Source of the DNA: Phoronis australis
Taxonomy: Eukaryota; Phoronida; Phoronidae
Direction: 5' to 3'
Assembly (NCBI GenBank): GCA_002633005.1
Contig: NMRA01000026.1
Coordinates: 1,634,710-1,698,709, forward strand
Length of the DNA: 64,000 bases
Each line of letters begins with the position of its first letter. Position 1 is the first letter of the stretch. The position numbers and the translations under genes were made by a program. Shown here piece after piece: positions 12,101-22,300 of this stretch. The notes beneath the pieces were generated by a model that saw only the letters and a list, made by a program, of their open reading frames with translations, was not told the DNA's origin and ran no database searches.

Positions 12101-13941
12101 AATTTGGCATGTAGGCATCTATTAGTGAGGTGATGCTATCCTCTCGTGTCCGGAAAGATTTGACATAATTTGCGGCACCTAGTGGCCATTTTTACCATTT
12201 TCGAGTCTGTTTTTAGGCATCCACCCCTCTATCAACTGAACCGCTTTAAGGATGATTGCGGAAATTGGCATGTATATTCTTACTACGAAGAGGACGGCTG
12301 ACGATGATTTTCCGACGATTTCGATGACTATGGCGCCTCCTAGTGTCAGTTTTGTTTTTTGCCCCTATGACTGTATCTGCAGGATCTTTACTAAATTAGT
12401 AAGTGCATTTATATGATGTTGACAAAGGACGACGACGACTTTCGGACAGATTTGACTGCTGGTGTGCCCCTGGTGGCAATTTCATTTTTTTACATTAACC
12501 TCTGTATTTTCAAAGGTGCTCAACGTATTTTCAAAATATTTGGTGTACAGGCTTCTGTTAGTTTGGTGATGCTATCTTTCCGTTTTCAGATGGATTCGAC
12601 TTAGTTTGCGCCACCTAGTTGGTATTTTTACCATTTCCGAGTCCACCCCTCTATCAACCAAATCGCTTTCAGGATAATTGTGAAAATTGGCATGTATATT
12701 TTTACTTTAAAGTGGACGGCTGACGATGATTTTCTGATGACTTCAGCTACTGTGGCGCCTCCTATTGGCAGCTTCGTTTTTTTGCGCCCATATCTGTATC
12801 TCTTAAACCGTTTGCAGGATCTTTACTAAATTTAATAAGTGTATTTATATGATGTTGACAAAAAACAACATCGACTTTCGGATGGTTCTGAGTACCGGTG
12901 TGCCCCACGGCGGCAATTTTAGATTTTACGTATTTTCAAGGGTCCTCATTAATTTTCATAGAATTTTGGATACAGGCATCTGTTGGTGAGATGACGCTAG
13001 TTTTGGATGGAATCGAGGTATTTTGCGCCACCTAGTGGCCATTTTTGCTGTTTTCGAGTCTGTTTTTTTGCATCCACCCCTCTATAAGGCATCTCATTCT
13101 AAGGATGGTTTTGAAAATTGGCGTTTATGTTCTCTGTGTGAAGAGGGTGGTTGACGATGACGACTTTGACTACTGTGGCGTCTCCAATGGTAGTTTTGTT
13201 TTGTTTTGCGCCCATAGCTGTATCTCCTGAACCCACAGCTGGATCTTTATTAAATTTAGTAAGTGTATTTATATGAAGCTAACTACAGACAATGACAACT
13301 TTCAGGCGGATCCAATGAACACTGTGCACCCTATTGGCAGTTTTCATTTTATTCCGTTTCCTTTGTTTCTCTGAAGTTCCGTGACAGATTTCTATGAAAT
13401 TTGGTGAATAGCTTTCTATTATAGAAGCTATGACATGTTCCCATTTTTGGATGGATTATACGTTTTTGCGTCATCTAGTGGCCATTTTCATGACACAAAT
13501 AAACAACCCTAAAAGCACACCGTTTGCGATGCATTCGTGGGTGCATTTCACCGCTCCACATTGCTCTTGTTGTAAAATCCTCGTAAAACAAACTGCAGCA
13601 GTTTGTGGAAGATAGGGCGGGCAGAAATTTAATAAGATTGTACACATCCGCAGTTATGAAAATTGACATTGGAGTGATGTAAATTACCTATAGAGATGAA
13701 TTTTGGGTTATCTCTTACAAAATATTTTGGTTGGTGTTTTAAAGAAGCTTAAGATTGGGAAGTGCAGCTTAAAAGTTAGTTTAGTTGCGAGTGTTGACAA
13801 CCTTCACTTTTATCAAAAATGTATTTTTTTCTGTTTTGAATTGTTTGTTTTTCATTACAAACTTTTCCTATACAGGATGATCGGAAAGAAGGCATGACTG
13901 CATTTGTTGAAAAACGACCAGCTAACTTTACGGACAGTTAG
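3152..13941 (+). CDS. ECHS1: Enoyl-CoA hydratase, short chain, mitochondrial (complete, 8 exons)
   Basis: Catalyses hydration of trans-2-enoyl-CoA to 3-hydroxyacyl-CoA in mitochondrial beta-oxidation and valine catabolism. Coding exons: 3152-3263, 5701-5895, 6643-6770, 7826-7925, 8429-8533, 10070-10189, 11780-11847, 13876-13941. All introns are GT-AG, phases agree throughout, and the sum is 894 nt (297 aa; the human enzyme has 290). Residues 1-37 form a basic, serine-rich, acid-free mitochondrial presequence. The crotonase fold follows. Exon 3 has the AGADIKEM oxyanion-hole segment and exon 4 has [12 protein letters not shown]. The two catalytic glutamates are at E151 and E171 (FGQPE), equivalent to E144 and E164 of the mammalian precursor. 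The C-terminus has the family's DDRKEGM-AFVEKR segment. The gene looks intact. Its introns are loaded with repeats, and a convergent DOK7-like gene lies downstream. Confidence 0.97.
3389..3423. repeat. TAG trinucleotide microsatellite
   Basis: Imperfect (TAG)n run inside ECHS1 intron 1. It sits at the 3' side of the minus-strand LINE remnant and may be that element's simple-repeat tail. Confidence 0.85.
3389..4290 (-). mobile_element. Non-LTR retrotransposon (LINE) remnant, reverse transcriptase C-terminal part
   Basis: On the minus strand, broken frames read in order: [21 protein letters not shown] (about 4150-4220), then KWKRYNNVL (about 4000-4030), and [19 protein letters not shown] (about 3785-3860). 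These are the familiar tail of LINE reverse transcriptases, with the motifs '[15 protein letters not shown]', 'EKIQERAL' and 'LR..N.L.VP....'. Several stops and frameshifts are present, so the element is dead. It lies in ECHS1 intron 1 in antisense and ends in a TAG/CTA microsatellite. The clade was not determined. Confidence 0.75.
4300..4890. mobile_element. Foldback element, copy 1 (Mutator-like family of 48620-48964)
   Basis: A long imperfect palindrome in ECHS1 intron 1. The arm at about 4335-4560 pairs with the reverse complement of about 4600-4846 over roughly 240 bp (shared segments GGCAAATTATGCCTCACACTG and GAAGTCCTTCGTTCAGTTGCC). The arm ends match the 345-bp foldback at 48620-48964 (GGAAGCTTTT..GGCRAATTATGCCTC). 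The right end at about 4888 (GGTGGTCACTGTCTA) corresponds to that element's terminus; the left end has decayed. No coding capacity. Confidence 0.75.
5200..5530. repeat. Fragment of the CTAGTGGC-box tandem repeat family (copy C)
   Basis: The segment holds the same succession as the large copies at 11923-13570 and 59675-60997: ACCCTAGTGGCAGTTTG at about 5289, TTTGCATCCTCAGCTG-TTTCTCCTAAGCCC-TTGCAGGATCTTT at about 5313-5355, then a TGTGCCTCTTAGTGACA box. About two monomers remain. It lies in ECHS1 intron 1. Confidence 0.7.
6117..6475 (-). mobile_element. Penelope-like element remnant (GIY-YIG endonuclease C-terminus)
   Basis: The minus strand reads [21 protein letters not shown], then shifts frame near 6235 and continues [20 protein letters not shown]. 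The pattern H..T.H.F...N..I..RE....R.V.EAI.I matches the end of the GIY-YIG domain of Penelope-like retroelements. The frameshift and stops show it is inactive. A (TTTG)n run at 6446-6471 flanks it. It lies in ECHS1 intron 2. Confidence 0.65.
6446..6471. repeat. TTTG microsatellite
   Basis: About six GTTT units in ECHS1 intron 2, next to the Penelope-like remnant. Confidence 0.8.
9770..9870. repeat. Dispersed repeat, related to 21085-21190
   Basis: GGTCTCAAATTGTTTCTTAGTCAA followed by TTTCTGG recurs, with a few changes, at 21135-21180 in a DOK7 intron. This is an old dispersed repeat of unknown class in ECHS1 intron 5. Confidence 0.5.
10440..11700. repeat. Old AT-rich dispersed repeat region in ECHS1 intron 6
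   Basis: Parts of this stretch recur elsewhere in the window. The ATTTTAGAAAACTG region at about 10700 matches one at about 43930. The TGGTATCTGAAAGTTT..TCAACAATT block at 11600-11690 recurs at 63715-63815. A GGTCAC..AATTA..TTTCAGAAAA motif set is shared with 44046-44130 and 52255-52330. Divergence is high and no element ends were found. Confidence 0.45.
11082..11172. repeat. Short tandem repeat, about 36-41 bp unit, 2.3 copies
   Basis: GTTCTAGAAGTCTATCCTGT and the following CAGAGCTATGTAATAA begin at 11082 and 11123, and the third, partial copy begins at 11159. Confidence 0.8.
11923..13570. repeat. Tandem-structured dispersed repeat with CTCF-like boxes, copy A
   Basis: Lies in ECHS1 intron 7. 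A 423-bp period is directly readable: the phrase TTTGCGCCCATA..CTGTATCTC..GGATCTTTA begins at 12358, 12781 and 13204. Each period splits into three related monomers of about 140-150 bp, each closing with a box of the type GCGCCACCTAGTGGCCA, TGCCCCTGGTGGCAA or GGCGCCTCCTAGTGGCAG. Boxes sit near 12171, 12332, 12463, 12608, 12750, 12899, 13025, 13170, 13320 and 13465. The outer ends read ATGCGCCCAC (left) and GTGGGTGCAT (right), a short imperfect inverted repeat. No coding potential. A full second copy lies at 59675-60997. Confidence 0.85.
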
Positions 13942-16327
13942 ATGGTGCAAGCGAGAGAACGTACCAGTGAATGGAGAACGCTTATATGTGCCAAATTCTA
14001 CTGGGACTGTAGCCATTCTTGTTACTACACATTCACTGATTTGCGTGAACTGGTTAGATACAAAGAATGGAAAGAATGTGATTTGAAATTGTTCTTTGAA
14101 GAGAAATTAAAACAACTTGTACAAAGAAATTTTGTATTGATTACAAGTTCCATAGTACAGTATAAACAAGAACATTGGAATAACCATCAAGAAGAATACT
14201 TTGTGAAAGTGTTTTATTTGAAACACATTTTTGTAACAAGAAAACATACCTAGTATGAACAGCCGATATCGAGTATGCTGTAGATTCTAGTAACAGTCCT
14301 ACAAGGGTCATGGTTCACACTCCAGTGTAGCAAAGCTTTCTGCCAGAGTTGTATCGCCCCCATCTGCACATTGTAATTTGCAGTGTTTGAGTTATCCTTT
14401 AAAGTCTAACTTCAACGGAATTTTGTTACTTTAGATGTATTGGGCTAACTAGATAGTCCTAGCAAAGCCTTGGTAAAGTAAGAAAATGCGAGTTCAATCA
14501 CACAAATGTAAGCCCCTCAAATGACAAGTGAAGCTGCCTTTTCATGTCATGTTGCATCACCGCGAGATCTCAGCACAAACAACAAAAGGTTGTATTGAAT
14601 AGGGGTCTGAATAGAACACCATTATGTGCGGGTGTTATTGGCAACTGTTTGAACTAAAAGGTGATTCTCGCGGTGACGTAGACAAAAGCAAGTCAATATG
14701 CCTAACAGTTCGTTACATTTGGCAATTTATGGCACTAGTGGGCTCACAGCGATGATCTTAACATACTGTAGTAACCAAATTTACAGGTGTTACCGTTGAA
14801 GATAGGCTTTAACTTCACAAAGGTGGTACTTAGGCAAATAAATGTCATCAGATGGTTGCAAAAATATCAAGAAAATCACCAATTAGTGTTTGCTCAGGTC
14901 AACCAAAAATTAATTTTTAACTTCCATGACTAAAGTTGAATGAGAAGTAATCACCTGTTATGGCTCAAGATTAAATATCAGTATATATCATTGCTTAATC
15001 AGTGCCAGGATGATCTTTGTTCTAAACCTTCGAAAGTTCACCCCCAAAAATGGTGATTCTCAAAATCAATGGAGCAGTTGCGGTTTAGAGCAATTTGATC
15101 AGGACACAAAAGGGAGACAGTTTTCCATGATAAAACAAAAAATATTAGCACTTTAAATGTGAGTCTTTGTAAACTACATTCAGCAAAAAAGTATGATTGA
15201 ATATCATTTTTTTAAATATCAAAGATGGAAATAAAAATATGCAGTGAAAAACTAACTTTAAATTACTATTAGATACTTCTCTTCCACAAATGAGACAGTT
15301 GAAGCTTAGAAAACACACTGACTAGTAAAAAGCACCAGTAACAAAGTAACTTGGACTAGGAGATGGCGTGTAACGCAAGAAACAATAGAAGATTATATAC
15401 ATAACTTAAGAATTACATCAGACCAGTCACCTCAACTTGAGATGTGCTGACCACTTATCAACACCAACCCTTCTAGTTTTCATGAAGGACAAAACTACTT
15501 ACATTATGTACACATATAGTCAAATAGTAAATCTAAAAGAAATTCAAAAAAACTGTTCAGAGAAGTTACTGAAGTCCTATCAGTGAAGCTTTGGTACTAA
15601 CCATATGGCCACTAGGTGGAGCCTTGATTAATGTAAGTTCATTTCCAGTGATGGGAGGCCACATTTATCAAAGGTCCAGTGTGCGGTCACACCACAGACA
15701 AGTGTAAGCACAAGGCTGCACATGCCATTATCTGTCGTTTAGAACAAAACATTCTGGCTACGAGTGGGTGCAAAAAGGACCGTTGATAACACAGCACTAG
15801 GGTGATGTTGATGATGAAGAAACAATCCTTGCATCTTTTGAACAGGTAGAGGACAGTAAATTGCATGGGGGAGTTGGTGCAATACAAGACTATCCAAACA
15901 CGTCATGCATTGATGAAGCCATTGGAGTTTGTGCAATACAAGACTATCCAAACGCGTCATGCATTGATGAAGCCGCTGTGTCACTAGCAAGACCTAGTGA
16001 TTATCTTTTTAATGTCTATCAACGACTGAAAACCTTAAGGTACAGAAAATGAGACAGCTAATCAATCTCTGTAAGAATTAACAATATCACAAAAAAGTAC
16101 TCGGCATAAACATAGAAAACATATAGACTAGTATAAAACGTCATCCTTATAACACTAGGCCTGTCGATCTAACTTTACTGTCGGACACTTTAAAGCAAGT
16201 GTTCGCATCAGAGATTCGTAAGCTACATAATGTGCAATTCTATGCCTAACGGATATTATGCCAAGAAAACAAATCGTAACAGAAACATATAACAAATCAT
16301 CGAAATGTCACTGCTTATAGACACATT
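13942..16327. other. 3' flanks of convergent ECHS1 and DOK7-like genes
   Basis: Holds the ECHS1 3' UTR, with candidate poly(A) signals ATTAAA at about 14106 and AATAAA at about 14837, and the DOK7 3' UTR on the other strand, with a possible ATTAAA near 16006-16011. ORFs here (for example 13942-14253) look like chance. A CTCF-like site lies at 15606-15623. Confidence 0.5.
15877..15974. repeat. 54-bp direct tandem duplication
   Basis: GTGCAATACAAGACTATCCA starts at 15877 and again at 15931. The two copies differ by about one base over the shared 44 bp. It lies in the presumed 3' region of the DOK7-like gene. Confidence 0.9.
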
Positions 16328-19300
16328 TCAGGCTTTTGGTTTAAGCTGCAGGGAGTCCTCTCGCCACCGAGCATGCTCCTTGCCAACACGACCTGCTGTC
16401 GCTGTGGCTACCATGTCAATAATGGCATAGTTTGTTGTTGAGTCTTTCTCGGGCAGTTTCAATAGAGAACTGTCACAAGAAACAGTGCCAGACAGATCAA
16501 TTTCTGCGTAATTCAGTTTGTGTTCTGGAATTGATATCGGGCTGTTCGGTGTGGAGGGTGGCGACAGTTCCATGTTCATGTAGAGTGACAATGGAGTGCT
16601 AACTGATCCATCAGGATTGACCTTTGATATCCGACTGGATTTTGAGGACAGATAGCTGATCGTATCAAATGTGAATACCGATGCAACTGAAGAAGAATGA
16701 GAGTTCATAACCGGACTCAACGGTGAGTTGCGATCGATGCACACACTTTCTGCCAACTTTTTACGGTCCACTTTCTGGTACTCTTTGCCAGAACGAGGCC
16801 TCATCGTGGTCGACATGGCTGACTTGGGTCGTGCCTGTTCATCACTTTTATGACTGCTGCTGCTGCCTTCGGAGTAGACCGATAGCGGACTTGGTGGAAT
16901 GCTGCTCGATGGAGTAAGACTTCTCACAGAAGGAGAATCTAAAAATCATGAAGTGAAAGGTCACAACAATCATTGGGCAGAAAAACAGAACTCTCATCGT
17001 TTCAAATAAAACACACGAGATAATCAGAAATATCACGTGTCATTAAATATAAATGAGCCATTATAATCAACACAGCTTCACTAATAAGGACAAGTTCAAA
17101 TGAAGACATATTCAGAATATAAAGTTTACCTTGTTGCTTGCTTTCCACAACTGTCTCTAAAGGCATTTTTACAGTCAAGTTGGAGTGGTTCTTATTCTTG
17201 CCTTGAGGTGGCTCACTCAACTGTATGGCATGCTTGGCATTTGTTGGCAAGCCTTCACGTTTCATCCACACCTCCTCTGTTTCGTCACTGCCGCTGTCGC
17301 TCCTTGTCCGATCAACTTGAGAAACTACATCCCTCAATGAGTGTGAATTTAAGCAGTTGTCCGACTCACACTCAGACTGCTTGTCGAGAAGAGGAGTTTG
17401 TAAGTTTTCTACATCAACACCTATGCCATGGCCCTTAACCTTGTAAGGCTTGGCGGGTCTTGGTGGTGGTGCACTATTGGAGTCATTCCTACCATCACTA
17501 GAGCATTTATCTCTGAGTTCCGGTGTTGAGACACCAGTCTTAACTGAATCTTCTGAGTGTGTGAGAGGAACGTTTTCTGGACTCGGCTGCTTTTGGTCCC
17601 GAGAATTACGCCTCCTCAGTTTGGATAAAAAACTACTTTTGTTAGAAGATGCTGGGTTTTTTTCAAGGGCGTCTAGTTTGGGAGAATCACATCGGGGAGA
17701 AACGAAGAATTTTCTGGCTGAATGATGCTCATGAGGGACCAGATTATCGAACGGTTTCACAATGCCAGAGTTGCCTTGTGTTGCACTTTTATCACTTGTC
17801 TGGGTTGAAGTTCCATCTACACTCAGCGAGGGTTTGCACAATGGTTTATGACAGTTAAAGTTTTTAAGACTGTGTGAACGTTTAATTGCACTTTCCGCCT
17901 TTGCATCTGTTTTCTGACTAGGTCCAGATGCTCCAGATGCTCCAGGTTTCATTGCTAGATATGATCCTGCAGCAGAAGACTTTCTTGGAAGCGTTGTTGC
18001 ACAAGTGACAGGGGACATAACTGTGTAGTCTGGTTGGGGTGTAATTCCATGTGCAGTTCCATCTAGACTGCTACAACTTAGCTGTTCTCTACTACTGCAG
18101 TCAACTTTCATTACCATATAATCCATTTGCTGGGTGTTTGTAATGGGTGGAGATTTGGCTCTAGGTTTAGCTTGTGCTTCTACACTTTTGGGGTAGATGC
18201 GGTGGGGAGGAATGTGGTAGTCGTTGTGTGGTGATGTGGCAGTTTCTGACTCACTTATCACAGGTCGAGGAGGTATGTCATAATCAGAGTGACGCATGAA
18301 AGGAGGCGGAACATCATAATTGTCATATCTTCGAGGAGGCAGGCGATCGTAGTCCACGTGACTAGGTGGTACATCGTAGTCACTGTGCCGAGGTGGCACG
18401 TCGTAGTCCTCAAACTTATTCAAGCTGACCTTCCTGGAGAAATTACCAGGTGGTGCTCGAACCAAAGGGCATTTGAGAGGGGTCTGCCGTATTGTAGACG
18501 GGTGGCCACATTTATCACACCTGTCCACACCAGACAACAGAGCTTCCTTCACACATGGTTTGATTGCCATCACTTGTATGTTCTGATTATTGTTAAATGT
18601 GCATGGAGCTAGATTACTCTCACCTCTCAAATGAGTGTAACCCGAGGCATCCACCCACGTCTTCTTATTGCCAGATGTCTGACTATGTGCTACCCGTTGG
18701 AAACTGACATTGTCATACCGGGTTGAATTATCAGTGGATGAGACCACATTGTCATAGCCATAAGAGACGAAATGGTGGTTATTGTCAGCACTACCGTCAA
18801 AATCATCCAGATTCACAAACGGCAATGACTTAGCTGGCTCACCAACAATATACCCGGCAGTATTCTCAACAGTGGATTGGCGAGTGTCGTTGGTTCCTCG
18901 CAGAACCACCATTTCAATATTGTCACTCTTCAAGTCTTTCCCCGAGAAAGCCGGCAGCCTGTTGTTATTGTTGCTATGCTGTGAAGGGCTGTGCATGGTT
19001 TTATTGTGGATGTTCTTGTTGCCAACAATGTCCACAGTAGTGGACACACTGTCACCGTAATAATGGACCTCTTCGTAGTCTGAGATATGTCTGTTTGAGG
19101 TGGGAACATGATAGTCGGCAAATGCACTAGATGGACTCTTTGGCGAATCATAGTCTTGATGCTGCACTTGGTTAGACAGATTTGCCTTGGGGAGAGTGTC
19201 ATAATCATTGGTTGGAGCACATTCATTTAAATCTGGGTAAATACCTGCTAATTTTCGATTTACATTGTCAATGAAAGTCTTGGTTTTGCACCTTTGAGCA

Positions 19301-22300
19301 TTTTTTGGCATTGCTAGTTTCTCGAAATCATACAGCCCATTTGAGTTGCCATCTTCAAAATGCGCGTTCTTTTCCACAGGAGTAATATTGGCAGAGAAAT
19401 TCTGGTTTCTTTTCTCTTCCTTCATTGCAAGACCGTTCTTTCCCAGATTGTTCATTGACACAGTTGAGCATGAGCAGTGAGAACTAGCTCTCGATGGTGG
19501 AAAATCATAATCAGGTAAACGTTGTTTCTCGCAATGTGGCACCACCTCTTTAACTACTGCGTCCGTTTGACGCTTTGCTGTGTTTGGAGATTCAACATAT
19601 CGCGGAGGGGTTGATTGACCACCACTATTGGAGTTTTGACTGTTACGGCTGGCCATACTAGTCTGCGATCCTACAAGAAACAAAAGCTTCATTATAACCA
19701 AAATCTAAATCACAAGTCAGTTCAGAAATAAAGTAGCAAGAGCAACGTAAAGTGTTGAAATGCACTCGTGGCTGTACACCAAACAATCTTTTTCTCAGAA
19801 TGTTTATTAGTATCATATAATAAGAATATAGACTAATTAATTTGGTCAAAAAATGGATATTGACTAGTGTTTGTATATCTCAGCTATACACCTCAATGTC
19901 CCAGTCTAACAAAAATTGTTGAAGTCATTTTGACACTAAAATGGGGCAGTCAATATCTTTTTGGAAAACCACAGCAGACAAGAGTTGCCTTCATAGTCGA
20001 ATTCAAATGTGTTTTGATGCCTTCCAGCCATGTACCACTACATCAAGTTTTGGAAAAATTTGACAACGAGCTTCCCTAAACAGGGACAACAGGGAGTGCC
20101 ACAGAAGTTGAAGTTGTCATAGAAATTTATTAAGTCGTTTTGGCACTTAACAGACAAGGAATTTCTCACTTAAAATTGATATTGTCAGCAGGAGGTGCCA
20201 TGGTAGTCAATACCATCTGAAAATTGATTGGTTTTGGCCCATCCCCGCCATATAACTCTGTGTCTAATTTTATCATGATCTTCCAAGTGCTATTTGAAAA
20301 ACGGACAAGCGATGGGATCACCGGATGAACGGAATGGTCACTATGGCCAACCATACAAAATTTCTGATTCAGCAAATTTTGGTATACATCACCAATGACA
20401 GGGGAGTGACACATAAAATGAAGCTCGATTTCAGTTTGATCAGTATTGCATATTCCACAAATTCTCTCACTCTCAGGCAGACCTGCATGCTGTGGTGCTT
20501 CAATTTAAAACTTGTGCAATGAGCACCTAAAACGAACACCAGTCATTGTCAGAATTAAAAGATCATCAAAACGTGAGACAAAAACTGCCAACAGCTTGAC
20601 CAAGAGACTGAATTGACTAATGTTAATTTTGCATAAAGGCCAAATATAAGTAAAGACAATATATTCACAGCGAGTTTGGTCGATTTCTCATCTTGTCTTA
20701 CAAACACATGGCCGAGAAAGAAGATATCTTGTTAACTAAGTATAATGGGATCAAATATTTTAAATCATCAGCTGCACACTCTGGTCTAAAACATTCTGGT
20801 AGTAGTACATGTACACACGACCAAATTATTACTTACTGCGTCGAATAGCATCCCTTTTGGATGTCGGCCGGATATCCATACTATCTTTATAAACTTGGTT
20901 GATTTGAGCAGAATAGTGGGAAAGGAATATAAAGACACCAGCTCCTAAAGTAAAAAATAAGGAAAATACTGAAACCGCAACTGTCATTAAAGCAAAGATT
21001 CACTTGTAAATGGCATGGAACACCAACCTCTTCAGGTATACCAAAAGTACAGGTTAAAATGTTACATTAAAAAACCGCCTTCCGTCACAAAAACTAACTT
21101 TGAATTTAGAAAAACTTACTGTTATAGAACTAGGTCTCAAATTGTTCCTTAGTCAAATTAATACACATTTCTGGGCTTAGGAAGAATTGACATGTCATGA
21201 CTGGACTTTGTACGCACCAAGCATGGTCTCACGCAATAACAATCGACCGGTTCCCCTGTTTTCGGAAGAAATTGAGATCAGTTTTACAGCAGAAAGCAGT
21301 GTAAATAAAAAGTTAGTGTCTAGACAAAGGAACGCAGGTTTATAGTAACTTTAGTGCCAAAATATTCATGCTCTAATATAAAGACAAAAATAACTCTTTC
21401 ATGTGCAAATCGCAAACTTTTCTCTCAAAAGACAATTTACCTTTGCCACAACTAGAGCCACCTTCGAACACAAACTTGTCAGTAATGTCGCCAAATCGAC
21501 GCAGATGAGAAATGTTCCACGTCATGAGCACCTTGGGGGGTAATGAGGTAGTCAGTGCCACACGTTGGCTATGGACATGCATAGAGGCAGGCCCGAGGGG
21601 CAGTTTGCTTGACTGAGGCACTTGTGCGAGGTAGACAGGGAAACGCTGACCTGAAACACAGGAGAAACAAATGTAAGGGCATGATAAATGAATTAATTGC
21701 GAAGTAGGGAGTATTGGAACATAATATAATCCTCTAGATTTTGAAGTTTCATATTTAGAGAGCCTGTTACGGAACATTCATCAATAGCTATGTGCGACCT
21801 TGTGGGTAATGGGCAAATCCTAAAGGACAATCTCTTGGAACACTGGGAAATGACATAAACGTAAAACTTTTACATTATTTTAATCATAGTTAATAACATA
21901 GTAAAAACAGTAAAAATAAAATGACAAGAGTCGGTACTAAAATATATCAAAATTTTCCCCAAGTCTGTGTCATGCCTTTGATAAAGAGCTTACTGCTCGA
22001 AATGTAGGGAATACTTTAATATATTTTAGTACCGACGCTCGTTTTATTTTTATTATTTTTACTATTTTATATTCTTATCCGTCGGTAACTGCATGGCATT
22101 CCAGCATCTATTATATTTATGTATCAAAGCAAACATTCCTTATCAAGGCATTTTTGCATCAAAAGAATGTTATTTTTATCTTTTTATGAACAAAAATATT
22201 TTTATGATGAAGAGACACACATAACCCAAAATTCAGAGGAAACATAATTATGTGGAATCAAAAATTAAGAAAATTTTGCTACAACAAGATAACCCTGGAA

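Noticed and set aside
12413-13230. ORFs in the tandem repeat, such as 12413-12604 and 13045-13230
   Set aside because: They follow the repeat period and do not persist in copy B, so they are by-products of the array.
13942-14253. 103-codon ORF after ECHS1
   Set aside because: Lies directly in the ECHS1 3' UTR, has no motif, and overlaps another chance ORF in a second frame.
16328-19670. IRS (insulin receptor substrate) identity for the large tyrosine-rich gene
   Set aside because: YxxM motifs suggested IRS. The PH segment (WKSRWCVIKKLSPVAD, LAIICEKQTIVLAF) and PTB segment (HLRRFGDITDKFVFEGG) follow DOK7, as does the exon layout.
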